From positions 62,001 through 126,000 of IMG/VR virus record IMGVR_UViG_3300036770_006893: 64,000 nucleotides of DNA; one strand, written 5' to 3'. This document shows positions 35,901 through 44,304 of this stretch, in pieces; the first letter of the stretch is position 1, and the number at the start of each line of letters is the position of its first letter. A program made the translations under genes and the position numbers. The DNA comes from a virus. The notes under the pieces are model-generated. The model saw only the letters and a program-made list of their open reading frames with translations. It had not been told where the DNA came from and searched no databases.

Positions 35901-38602
35901 ATACTATAGTGTCTAATCCTTATGGGACCACAGTATACAAAAACCGAGACCAAAAATACTGGTTGCCAAATTTGAATGAGTGGCATAAAGCTGCTTATTT
36001 TACTCCTGTCGTTAGCGACGCAGAGGCAGATGCCTCCGCAATAATGATTAGGAGAGAGCTGCCTGTTGAAATTTCTAGCGGTAACTTAGCATCATTTAAT
36101 GTTGGTGGAGGTATTTATGCTGATGAGCTAGTAATTGGAACCAATAATGATTCAGTCGGCTCTTTACTATCCACACTAGATGAAAATGGGTCTGGTATTA
36201 CTAGCATTAATTATGGTTATAATAATTATATGTTAAATATAGGACCTTCAGGTGCTATTGCATTAGATTCAGAGACTGAAGATTGGGATGGCGAACACTC
36301 AACATTTATATCTCCCTATCCTACAGAGGGGATACAACTAGCTACCAGCGGAACAATTAAACTTATTAGTCCCGAGTGTGTAAAAATCAGCGGATTATGT
36401 AGCGACCACTTATTTACTAAAAATATAACTTACATAGACCCAGACACCGGTGATCCTATAGAAGGAGGTCAGTTTCCAGGACCAAATGGTGGCTTTATCT
36501 ATAAAGACGTTACAACTGATTTGCCACTAGCATCTAATTTACTTTCTTATGTTGAGGCAGACAATGTGACGGGTATTGTGCTAGCTGGCTCAGAACCAAA
36601 TAATGCTATATATGCAAATAATCTGGGTATTTTATCTAGTTATGAGTTTGTAAGATTTGGCGCTACTGTTGAAGGACTAGATGGAGAAGTGGTCGCTATA
36701 GGTAATGTTGAGGCAACACCTGGCGAAACTGATGGAGAAGGCAATGAGCAGCCTAGTATTCCACTAGTGGTCGAATCCATTAGAATCGGCCCGCCGTTAC
36801 CAGCTTTTTCTGGAAGCATTTTGACCCATAATGGTACGGATCTTGCTGTTTGGCAACCAGCGAATTATATGCGAGCAGATGGTATGAGTTGGAATAGATA
36901 CGAGCGTCGTGCAGTAGAAATACTTTCTGGTAATGTCTTACGATTCTCTAGTCTGTCTCAGTCAGATGGTGGTACTGGTGCTGTAACTAGAGAGGCAATA
37001 GAGCAAGAATTTGGGCTAAATGATACTATTGCTATTTATAATCAGCAAAGAGAAGTAGAATATGTAAAAATAGCAGCTATAGTACCAGTCGGACAAAATG
37101 ACGAAGATATTAGCATTTTTAGTAACGAGGAAGCACTAGAGATAATAGTCTGCCCCAGCTTGCCCGATGCCTTCATAGATAATAGCTTGGTGCCAAATTC
37201 TGATCCTTCTGTATACATAGGTTACGCTTTCTCTGTTGACAAGGGTGCTCATCTCGATATGTCAATAGAGCCCAGCGCCACCAGCAGGTTTTCCTGTGAA
37301 ACAGATGCTGATTTAGAAAATTCGCCGTATGGCTTTAAGCCAAGCACAATAAATACAATAAGTATTCGTCCTGGCACAGATACTTCTTTTAATAAGCTTG
37401 GCGAAGATATCGATTTTGCTATTTATAATTATGTGCAAACGCTTAATGATAGATATGAAGAGGAGCTATTTGCATCAAACAGTCGAGGCAATCCATCTGG
37501 GCTTATTCCAGCACTATATATAGATTCTTTTATTGATTCATCTTTTATTGGCACCATAGGCAGTGGCGTATTTGCTGACAACAAGAGATTATTTGCTTCT
37601 GGCATTATCCCAGACCCTAGTGCAAAAATCACAATAAATACAAAGCAACCTCATATTGTAACATCATTATCTGGTGTGAAAACAGGTCTTATTTATCCAA
37701 ATAGCGTTTTACCTACCGGTAAACTAGTGTCTTCGGAACAAGACATAGCCACATATGCAGACTTGACCATTAACGGATATACATATAGTAGTGGAATTAT
37801 ATCAACAGAAATTGTATTAAAAAACACAGAAAATAGAGAGTATATACCCAATGCTCCTTTGACTATTAATTCGTTGGGTCAAATAGTGTCTATAGTCCCT
37901 CCCCCACAACCCACTATTTCAGATCCTCCAACTAATGTTTCTGGTTTTGCCGCAAATAGTAGTGTTAGACTTCAATGGAACCAGCCAGAAAACACCGGCA
38001 ACACCCCGATTATAGACTATGTGATAGAGTACTCAGAGAATGGAGAAATATGGGAGGTATTTGAACACGACCCATCGGTTGATACCTCTATATTAGTCAC
38101 CGGGTTACAAAATGCCATAGATTATAAGTTTAGAATATATACTGTTAATGAAATTGGAACCAGCGTCCCATCAGAAGCAAGCGATGCTATAAAACCAACA
38201 GCAAATGCTCCTACGCAGCCAACCAATCTTACAATTATAAACAGATCAGAATCACAAATTATTGTGGATTGGGCGATACCTCAGTACCAAGGTCCCACGG
38301 GTCAATCTGTAGTAAATTATATTGTAGAATATGCAAGTTCTGTAAGCCCTCCTGGTCCTTTAACATGGACGACTTGGCCAGAGTTTATAGGTACCACAAC
38401 TAATGTGACACTAACCAACTTATCTTCTGGTCCTACTTACTATATAAGAGTGAGGGCACAAAATTCCATCACTTCAGGAGCTTATGCTTCTATTTTTTCG
38501 GTAGGATCAGATAACGATATTAATCAGCCTGTTGCGCCAGAGCCCGAGCCCGAAGAGGATTGGGATTTTGGCGAAATAGCATTTACAGGAGTATGCTTAT
38601 GA
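32975..38602 (+). CDS. Giant distal-tail protein with split FGE-type domain and two FN3 domains, 1875 aa
   Basis: First gene after the tape measure (AGGAT site upstream). Residues 1-~700 are beta-rich fibre-like sequence with repeated Gly/Ser strands. Two segments then match formylglycine-generating-enzyme/sulfatase-modifying-factor-type (C-lectin-like) sequence, in reversed order: a C-terminal-half pattern at ~735-815 (GNVYEW 763-768, GGSW 785-788, GFRIC 812-816), followed by an N-terminal-half pattern at ~877-1010 (YEITNAQY 884-891, NWLHNG 954-959, then YWLPNLNEWHKAAYF). The enzyme's paired active-site Cys is not seen, so ligand binding is likelier than catalysis. Residues ~1645-1855 hold two fibronectin III domains, then an acidic Pro/Glu tail. 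Inferred role: baseplate or tail-tip protein contacting the cell surface. Confidence 0.75.
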   Translation: MNQPIQIYNNIGCEFILDNNNFIIGTALKGYNTLDNNHVGSYIPYLVRNISRDQIIAWEIGVGFVEKADSKIIVSRHNVIQSYGSIESPGQKNFYLFANADGYNSGFNNVVVATSDFFAGTSRACYLIEKNGITKVKLIDPAKAKSVELQFKIISSDENSVVEISDDHSFRYVLKYNQKYLSIVSDGSKWRILLSPSSNSSNMLSALSASSDFSILGDPAGDDGSFQYKVGTSFSGGPVYLGSDDKILFGPDSIESNAKSIIPTSGNYDTIINNTKNKSDFIVHGSGVPDGYLPKNLIFTYDGKLGLNLPSGAKPQTALHIINNSCRESIRIENLSDCPTHIPNVTLYHKPSGVSDDTIISKVVFASRDSNNNKKDYAVLQTTAQKVDPSDATGKFDLILASGYQSVNTLSSDPLSTVLGYLSDYYLVANSTSGIRMIAPRSNNQIFVSDSLAGMSGGIVSVSGGSAVNITSTGTINLNQAVIINGINIGMPYIEQNKVLAVNSQGLLAPATNFTINGVGSNKLLTTDASGVVTGAYSDDSFLLTDGDITWSKFPPRLGNVCLRQITPIEDFPVNEFAVGDQLAIVTGVAPNQGTIYRNITSIDRTDDLISYILLDQNVTTIDSTIFCYSITKGGVLTIQVRTEDGTESQATATILSTRPDTNTVFNTKQKNINFTVYGIEDTPALHIMAKATTVPVNSGVYNKFATIDEPFASIPNPLGVGIGTSHNSVNFANIPSDLWLNKVTSVGTNGKPSFYGTYDQNGNVYEWVEDTNPASISINQNVCGGSWKTLTAEGLRSVISTPANLALEDVGFRICSRYGYSDDAISPTIGLSFVAVSNLDNIEDNSFIYTESYSNRDELNLPPVPSSIINLGKVQHPYRISTYEITNAQYIKFLNSVNKTAIFDLYNDNMSSAIVGGILRSGSDGDYVYTTKTNMGDKPVVYVNYLSAIRFINWLHNGAPDSENFELEDIEDGAYTIVSNPYGTTVYKNRDQKYWLPNLNEWHKAAYFTPVVSDAEADASAIMIRRELPVEISSGNLASFNVGGGIYADELVIGTNNDSVGSLLSTLDENGSGITSINYGYNNYMLNIGPSGAIALDSETEDWDGEHSTFISPYPTEGIQLATSGTIKLISPECVKISGLCSDHLFTKNITYIDPDTGDPIEGGQFPGPNGGFIYKDVTTDLPLASNLLSYVEADNVTGIVLAGSEPNNAIYANNLGILSSYEFVRFGATVEGLDGEVVAIGNVEATPGETDGEGNEQPSIPLVVESIRIGPPLPAFSGSILTHNGTDLAVWQPANYMRADGMSWNRYERRAVEILSGNVLRFSSLSQSDGGTGAVTREAIEQEFGLNDTIAIYNQQREVEYVKIAAIVPVGQNDEDISIFSNEEALEIIVCPSLPDAFIDNSLVPNSDPSVYIGYAFSVDKGAHLDMSIEPSATSRFSCETDADLENSPYGFKPSTINTISIRPGTDTSFNKLGEDIDFAIYNYVQTLNDRYEEELFASNSRGNPSGLIPALYIDSFIDSSFIGTIGSGVFADNKRLFASGIIPDPSAKITINTKQPHIVTSLSGVKTGLIYPNSVLPTGKLVSSEQDIATYADLTINGYTYSSGIISTEIVLKNTENREYIPNAPLTINSLGQIVSIVPPPQPTISDPPTNVSGFAANSSVRLQWNQPENTGNTPIIDYVIEYSENGEIWEVFEHDPSVDTSILVTGLQNAIDYKFRIYTVNEIGTSVPSEASDAIKPTANAPTQPTNLTIINRSESQIIVDWAIPQYQGPTGQSVVNYIVEYASSVSPPGPLTWTTWPEFIGTTTNVTLTNLSSGPTYYIRVRAQNSITSGAYASIFSVGSDNDINQPVAPEPEPEEDWDFGEIAFTGVCL

Positions 38603-39126
38603 CCAGTAGATTCAAAATCAAGAGAGACATAGTAACCACAAACGCCCCTCATCCTGACCAACTACAGATTGGAGAACTAGCACTTAATGCGGTTACGGGT
38701 AAACTATATACCAAATTAGTTAATGGTAAAATTATTGAATATGTTGGACAGCTAATATGCTATGAACAGACACCGTCCATATCTTTTAGCGACGTGGCTG
38801 GATTTTGCTGTTTCGGTGACCTACTTACTGTCACCGTAAGAGATCTTAAGCCTGCGCCAACATCTTATATTTTTGAAATAGAAGACTTAAGTAATAATAC
38901 TGTTAACTATAGTATTAGTGCCGCAATATATAGCGATTATACGACCTATCCAGACTCTATTGTGGCCGATTTGGCTCCAACACCGATAAATCTAAGACAG
39001 GCCATAGTTCCTATAACACTAAACATACAAGGACAAAAAAATTTGACCGTACTAAAATTTAAAGTTGTTTCTGATAATAATATCGTTGCTGAAAGAACTT
39101 TGACAATAGCCTGTAAGGAATGCTGA
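38599..39126 (+). CDS. Small virion protein with Ig-like Cys-rich domain, 175 aa
   Basis: The start is set at ATG 38599, overlapping the previous stop (ATGA); an in-frame ATG at 38560 lies inside the upstream gene. Residues ~19-40 read LQIGELALNAVTGKLYTKL, a short motif frequent in phage fibre and baseplate proteins. Residues ~55-175 are an Ig-like beta domain that begins near FCCFGD and ends with ACKEC, a Cys-x2-Cys terminus shared with the next proteins. Role inferred: baseplate or tail-tip attachment. Confidence 0.6.
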   Translation: MTSRFKIKRDIVTTNAPHPDQLQIGELALNAVTGKLYTKLVNGKIIEYVGQLICYEQTPSISFSDVAGFCCFGDLLTVTVRDLKPAPTSYIFEIEDLSNNTVNYSISAAIYSDYTTYPDSIVADLAPTPINLRQAIVPITLNIQGQKNLTVLKFKVVSDNNIVAERTLTIACKEC

Positions 39127-39128
39127 TT

Positions 39129-40397
39129 ATGTTTGAAACAATGAGGCTAAATAATAAAAATTGTGAATGCGGAATACCTTTAGGGTTCACTGAGGTAAGA
39201 CCAGCTAAGACCAAACTAGGAGATCTTATAAGCGTACAGGTTAACAATTTTGTTGTCACATTCACAACCCTAGTTGATCATACAATAAAAGCTGGCGATT
39301 TAATAGAAATTGTTTCGGGTGGTACACTAGACTCTGTTTTTGTTGGAAGACATACTATAACAGCCGTTGGTTCTCTTAATCAAAATGCGGCAAATACTTT
39401 TTCCTTTGGGTTAAGAACTCCTGATGTTACAACCACAGAGGTATCCGGTTATGTATATACGGTCCCAAATATAGAGAATAGTGATTCATATGTGATTAAT
39501 TTTACAAAAGAATTATCTATACCAGACAATTCGGATGTTGTTATTACTCCTGAGTCTTATACAATTCAAGGAGGTAATAATTTTATACCGACTACTAGCG
39601 TTAGAATTAGTTCTCTCTATACAACCTCTAGTAAAACAATTATTAAACTTTCTATTACTAATAGTTTTGGCAAGGTCCTATTCACTGAATATAAACAAAT
39701 TGTTTGCTCAAGATCCGCAGACTCTCCATGCGAAATAATTGCTCAAAAGCCTATAGTACCTTCTTTTATTTATCTAAACAGACAAAATAATTGGACATAT
39801 AAAAATAATGGGTTTTTGATTGCGCAATTTATTCCAGATAAAAATCTAAATGGCTATGAGAATATTAAAATTAGGTTGCCTAAACCAGCAGATGGCATAT
39901 TACCAAGTAATACTAACTTTGATAGATTAATTTTTACATATGATCCACTATTAGGTCAAAGCAAAGGTATCTCTAAAGGACAGGTTAAAACAGTAATTTT
40001 AGAAAATCCAATAAGTGCATCTTTACAAAAAAATATTTCTATAGATGAAAAATTTAATAGATTTATCGTATCTTTTTCTGGTATGTCGGTTCAACAATTA
40101 GAAAACCTACAAATAGAATCACTTTCACCAGGAGAGACTCAGACCAATAGGATAACACTTAAAGATGTAGGAGAGGTAGCGCTCTATATCTCTGAACCAC
40201 AAAGCATACCATCTATTATGTTTTTATCTTGGTCCGATACTAATCAAGTAGGCTATTTTTTTGGACAGCTACTATATGATTATCATGTTCTTAATAATAG
40301 CGATATTGTTGTAACTTTTAAAAATAATAATATAGAATATAGAATATCTCCTTTCGTAACCGTCGAGGACTTGTTTAATTATGATTATTCAGGCTAA
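39129..40397 (+). CDS. Baseplate-region beta protein, 422 aa
   Basis: I prefer ATG 39129 to ATG 39120 because TAAGGAA at 39114-39120 is correctly spaced for 39129. The 422-residue protein is beta-rich throughout. An N-terminal NCECGIPLGF and a KQIVCSRSADSPCE segment near residue ~195-208 close an Ig-like domain of the kind seen in the flanking genes. The second half (residues ~210-420) has IKIRLPKPADG-type strands. The family is unknown. The 17-base overlap with the next gene implies co-translation. Structural role inferred from operon context. Confidence 0.55.
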   Translation: MFETMRLNNKNCECGIPLGFTEVRPAKTKLGDLISVQVNNFVVTFTTLVDHTIKAGDLIEIVSGGTLDSVFVGRHTITAVGSLNQNAANTFSFGLRTPDVTTTEVSGYVYTVPNIENSDSYVINFTKELSIPDNSDVVITPESYTIQGGNNFIPTTSVRISSLYTTSSKTIIKLSITNSFGKVLFTEYKQIVCSRSADSPCEIIAQKPIVPSFIYLNRQNNWTYKNNGFLIAQFIPDKNLNGYENIKIRLPKPADGILPSNTNFDRLIFTYDPLLGQSKGISKGQVKTVILENPISASLQKNISIDEKFNRFIVSFSGMSVQQLENLQIESLSPGETQTNRITLKDVGEVALYISEPQSIPSIMFLSWSDTNQVGYFFGQLLYDYHVLNNSDIVVTFKNNNIEYRISPFVTVEDLFNYDYSG

Positions 40398-42129
40398 TAG
40401 TAGCGTTTTAACCTACAAAAGTAGTCAGGTTCTGGACCTTATGCATCCGCCTTCTCCGGACTCGGATAGGCAACTATACTATGATTATAATGCATTTATT
40501 AGTGCTATAGATGCCATATACGCAACTCAAAATAAAGACGGTCACATACCGGTTTTCAGAACAGTATCAAGCTCATCTGATCCGGATATGCTGATACCCG
40601 ACTCTAACAGTACTCTTAAGTTCCTAATTCCTGGGCAATCTTATTTGTTTATTATAAACTCAGACTCTCACCTTCCTTTAAGAATACCAAATCCCATAGG
40701 ATTAAAAGATTTTGTATCTTACGCACCAGAAAACACAACCTATAATGACGACAGCTGCTGTCCAGTTCTTAGCTCTGAAGAAGTAGTAGTTAATTTAACA
40801 CCAGAAAGTGGCACATTTCATAGAATCAGAGCAGATATTCAAAATGCAATAAGTAATGAAATATATAGCTACTCTATATCCCCAGTATATTCAAACTGGC
40901 CAGCTAAACTAAGTCCAACTAGCGGAGAAATAGTCTTAGCTTCAACAGCAAATGATCTTGGTAAAACTAGTGGACATTTAGAAGCAGTTTTTTCATACTA
41001 TCCGTCACTAACGCACGACCTATCTGCGTCAATTCCATACTCCCTCAATAAAGTAGTTGACTCTAATTATTATACAGAAAATATATTTAGCATAATAAAT
41101 TTGAGCATTTTTAATAGTAAATGCAGTGTCTATGACAAAAATTTGATCCTGTCTTGTTCCTCATGTATAGATCCGCATAACTGTCCAACTGTGGAAATGA
41201 TTGCTAGTGGCAACAAAGACAACAATACCAAATATATAATTACTACAGTTAAAAATCTTCCAGATAATAGTAGATTTATGTATAACTTTTCTACCGATTC
41301 GTCTAATTGCACAGCAAATATAACTCCTCTTTCTGGTATTATAGATAGTCGTAACGCTAGCTATGCTATGACACCTTTTAATGCAAATGATTCTGCAGAA
41401 TCAGAATCGGTTATGACCAAGCCATCAATAACCATATATAGTGTTTTTGAACATAGGGATAGCCTAGCGTCAGTTGGTAATTTGTTACCAACTTCCAGCA
41501 TTGTGGCAGACCCAGCAGTTGATACTGACCTATATACCAATTTAATTTTTTCTCTGTATCCTATAGGAAATAATTATTGTAATCCCGTATATAAAAAAAT
41601 GCTACTTGAATGTGAGAAGTGTTTTCCTTCTACAGATTTTAAAACAACCATAAAATTTGATAATCCTGAATATAGAACCACTTTCAGCTCTTTACTTGGC
41701 CCTGGATTTAGATATCCTTCGCTATTTGATGACGGGGTCATTTCTACCTTCAATGGATTGGGTATTACTAGCGATAAAGCAGCTAGCATAAATCGTAGGC
41801 CAAATTGGGAACATAATGCCTATAATAGTGGCTTAGGAGAAGAATGTTGCAGTAAACCTATTAATATTAGTTTACAGATTACAGATGCTGTTTCTGGCGA
41901 GCCATATAGTTATGATTTTTACTCATATCCAGATATAACCATTATTCCCAGAAGCGGCAACTTAAGCTTCGACGAAGGATCTGGTAGTATATCGGTTCTT
42001 GCTTATCTGGACGGTCAAAGAAGCTCGGCGGTTCATGTCGTATTGAATCATAAAAAATCAAATCAAAAAGCTTTTGATGGTACTGTTATCAGATGTCCGG
42101 AGTCTTGGATAGTAGAAGAAGACGTATAA
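40381..42129 (+). CDS. Baseplate-region protein with three Ig-like Cys-rich repeats, 582 aa
   Basis: A 582-residue protein starting at ATG 40381 after a GAGGA site. Three related beta units can be read at ~120-265, ~265-420 and ~485-582. Each starts near a CC or CP pair, contains a P-x-SG turn (SPTSGEI, TPLSGII, IPRSGNL), and the first two end with a CxxC (SCSSC, ECEKC). The pattern also matches the C-terminal halves of the two upstream genes. Inference: a stack of disulfide- or metal-stabilised Ig-like domains on the tail tip. There is no enzyme motif. Confidence 0.6.
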   Translation: MIIQANSSVLTYKSSQVLDLMHPPSPDSDRQLYYDYNAFISAIDAIYATQNKDGHIPVFRTVSSSSDPDMLIPDSNSTLKFLIPGQSYLFIINSDSHLPLRIPNPIGLKDFVSYAPENTTYNDDSCCPVLSSEEVVVNLTPESGTFHRIRADIQNAISNEIYSYSISPVYSNWPAKLSPTSGEIVLASTANDLGKTSGHLEAVFSYYPSLTHDLSASIPYSLNKVVDSNYYTENIFSIINLSIFNSKCSVYDKNLILSCSSCIDPHNCPTVEMIASGNKDNNTKYIITTVKNLPDNSRFMYNFSTDSSNCTANITPLSGIIDSRNASYAMTPFNANDSAESESVMTKPSITIYSVFEHRDSLASVGNLLPTSSIVADPAVDTDLYTNLIFSLYPIGNNYCNPVYKKMLLECEKCFPSTDFKTTIKFDNPEYRTTFSSLLGPGFRYPSLFDDGVISTFNGLGITSDKAASINRRPNWEHNAYNSGLGEECCSKPINISLQITDAVSGEPYSYDFYSYPDITIIPRSGNLSFDEGSGSISVLAYLDGQRSSAVHVVLNHKKSNQKAFDGTVIRCPESWIVEEDV

Positions 42130-42160
42130 TATATTTAATAATTATGTAAAGTATATAACT
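42130..42160. other. Short AT-rich gap
   Basis: A 31-bp AT-only-rich spacer (TATAATATATTTAATAATTATG) contains TATAAT at 42126-42131, which overlaps the upstream stop. No terminator or clear -35 box is visible. The ribosome site for the next gene (GTAAAG) is weak. Confidence 0.2.
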
Positions 42161-42853
42161 ATGAGAATAATTTTTTCAAATTTTGCCGATAGAATTGTTA
42201 AATTGTGCTGCTCCAAATCTAATAATCCAGACCTTCCTCCAGAATGTCTGGAAGATGTTTTTCCCTCGCCTAGTCCCTCCCCAACTCCATCTGTGACGCC
42301 ATCAATCACTCTATCTATTACGCCGTCCATGACACTATCCGTCACGCCTTCTATGACGCCTACGCCATCACCTACCCCAAATGTTGTGTTGCCACCAACG
42401 TCCTATGTTTGCGATCCTTCTGATAATTTTTGCTTTTCTGCACTAGAGCCACTTAACTGTGGCTGTGTATTTAATGCTCCTGAGGTCTATGTTTCTGGAG
42501 AACAGTCCGGTTCGATATGGCGAAGAGTTTCAGTTTCATATAATGGCCCAGATGGTCAGTGCGACAATAATGGTGACTGCTCTATGATCGTCATCCGTGG
42601 TTCTGTGTCAATTAGATATCCTGGTTCTCCGCTATCAAATTGGATCATAGGCGAAAAGGTAGATATGGTATTAGGATACGCTCCCAGCTTTATAAATACG
42701 TTTGGATATATATGTGGCACAACACTAATATCTTCAAACGAGGGTGTATACGAAGGCATAGTCCTTAGGTGTACGCCACCCGCCCAACCTCCTGATCAGC
42801 CAGATCCTCCAGACACATCTAATTTAAGCGTAGTATTTATGAGGGCATTATGA
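42161..42853 (+). CDS. Virion-type protein with Ser/Thr/Pro linker and Cys-rich C-domain, 230 aa
   Basis: A 230-residue protein in three parts: an N-terminal ~35 residues with CC and a basic helix, a Ser/Thr/Pro repeat linker at ~38-80 (units such as TPSMTLSV and PTPSPTP), and a compact Cys-rich beta domain at ~85-210 (FCFSALEPLNCGCVF, DGQCDNNGDCSMIVIRG). A second Pro-rich stretch precedes the end. There is no true signal peptide. Its design (anchor, flexible linker, head) suits a flexible tail-tip decoration. The linker Ser/Thr could be glycosylation sites. The family is unknown. Confidence 0.55.
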   Translation: MRIIFSNFADRIVKLCCSKSNNPDLPPECLEDVFPSPSPSPTPSVTPSITLSITPSMTLSVTPSMTPTPSPTPNVVLPPTSYVCDPSDNFCFSALEPLNCGCVFNAPEVYVSGEQSGSIWRRVSVSYNGPDGQCDNNGDCSMIVIRGSVSIRYPGSPLSNWIIGEKVDMVLGYAPSFINTFGYICGTTLISSNEGVYEGIVLRCTPPAQPPDQPDPPDTSNLSVVFMRAL

Positions 42854-44286
42854 ACATAGTCAATAAAGCTATCCAACAGCTTGGGTTCGGTATAGATGCG
42901 TCGATAAATTCCGTTATGCTTGGATATAAGTATATTGGCGGTATTAAGACTAATAATTTATCTATAGTTTTTAATGTCGATAATAAAAAACCTATTTCGG
43001 AACTGGATCCATCGGAAGTGATTCCACAACAAATTACTATCGATAATGAATTATATATAACGGATGTTATAGAAGACAACTCTCCTATTAAAGCTCTTAC
43101 TTGCTATACTGATTTTGTAAACGAACCCGAGATACTCAAGCTTCAGGGCAATCCCACACTATCAATACCTATTAAGGGAGGTCAAGAAATTGTTCAATTT
43201 CCGACCAAATGGACTCCTTCAGGGGGGTCGTATTCTATTGCTGTTGGCACACTAGGGTTTATGGCTGTTGATAATGAAGATAATCGGCCTGTAGGAGTTA
43301 CTAATGCTCATGTTGCATGTTTTTCGTACCTATTTAACTCTCTAAGAATAGAAAATAGCGACGCTATATCTAATCCATACAATTTATATGAGCCTATAAA
43401 CTGGATTGTTGATAATAATTCATATCCAGCAGGATTAACCGCTAGAAACGGAACCAATATCTTAGCTCCAGCTGACCGACTTGCCACGCGAATCAAGAAA
43501 TATTACCCCATATATAATACAAACATTAATCTTTTAAATTATGTGGATGTTGCTTTGGTTCACCTAAATGGCTCTTATCTTAACAGCAGTTCTTATATGA
43601 TACATTTGCCTCAAGGTGTTCCGGATGTTGGATTCATGACTTTTGCAACAACAGAGGAAATAGATGGTCTGCTGAGCGCTTCACCAAAACCCCCTATATA
43701 TAGCACTGGTCGAACCACGGGTCCTAAGGGATGGGGTTCAACATCCTCGTGTAAACTAGAAATAGACGGATTATTTGTTAGGGTTAACATAATGTTCCAA
43801 GATAGAGATAGGGTTATGGCTGCGCAATACGACGATATTATTAGATTTAGATACGAAGACTACAGTAATTTCCCAATTGCTCCAGGAGATTCAGGCTCGG
43901 CTGTTTTTGCTAATATAGGAGGTCAGTATAAAATAATTGGTCTAGCATTTGCTGGTAATTCTGGTAGTTTAACTAATCCTTCTACGAGTACGCATTACGG
44001 CTATGCTTGCAGAATAGACCGAATAGCCCAATTAATGAATATTAGACCTTGGGATATTTCTTATAATCCAAATTTTAGTGAATTAAATACTACTAATTTT
44101 GAGGTGTACTCAAGACCATTTATAGATGGTGGTGTAAATGATATTAGTGCTACAGTCAATAACAATACTTATTTTAATGTTGGCTTAGCAAATACTAGTA
44201 ATTTTGTGTTATCAAACCAATACAATACAAACACAGATATTACTAATATTAGGACCCTATCAATAGATATTTCTGATAGCATATAG
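42850..44286 (+). CDS. Trypsin-like (chymotrypsin-fold) serine protease, 478 aa
   Basis: A 478-residue protein starting by ATGA overlap with the upstream gene. The chymotrypsin-type triad is intact: H154 in GVTNAHVA, D233 in YVDVALVHL, S348 in PGDSGSAVF, with the usual order and spacing. Residues 1-~100 form an N-terminal beta domain, and ~405-478 an extra C-terminal Asn/Thr-rich beta tail that could attach it to the virion. No secretion signal is present, so it is expected in the cytoplasm or on the particle. Possible roles, not distinguished by sequence: maturation of tail proteins, or digestion of host surface protein at the tail tip. It lies among baseplate genes, far from head genes. Confidence 0.8.
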   Translation: MNIVNKAIQQLGFGIDASINSVMLGYKYIGGIKTNNLSIVFNVDNKKPISELDPSEVIPQQITIDNELYITDVIEDNSPIKALTCYTDFVNEPEILKLQGNPTLSIPIKGGQEIVQFPTKWTPSGGSYSIAVGTLGFMAVDNEDNRPVGVTNAHVACFSYLFNSLRIENSDAISNPYNLYEPINWIVDNNSYPAGLTARNGTNILAPADRLATRIKKYYPIYNTNINLLNYVDVALVHLNGSYLNSSSYMIHLPQGVPDVGFMTFATTEEIDGLLSASPKPPIYSTGRTTGPKGWGSTSSCKLEIDGLFVRVNIMFQDRDRVMAAQYDDIIRFRYEDYSNFPIAPGDSGSAVFANIGGQYKIIGLAFAGNSGSLTNPSTSTHYGYACRIDRIAQLMNIRPWDISYNPNFSELNTTNFEVYSRPFIDGGVNDISATVNNNTYFNVGLANTSNFVLSNQYNTNTDITNIRTLSIDISDSI

Positions 44287-44304
44287 CTTATAGTAGGATA
44301 AAAT

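Noticed and set aside
35200-36010. FGE/C-lectin-like domain as target of a diversity-generating retroelement
   Set aside because: No reverse transcriptase, template repeat or adenine-biased variable repeat is visible in the window.
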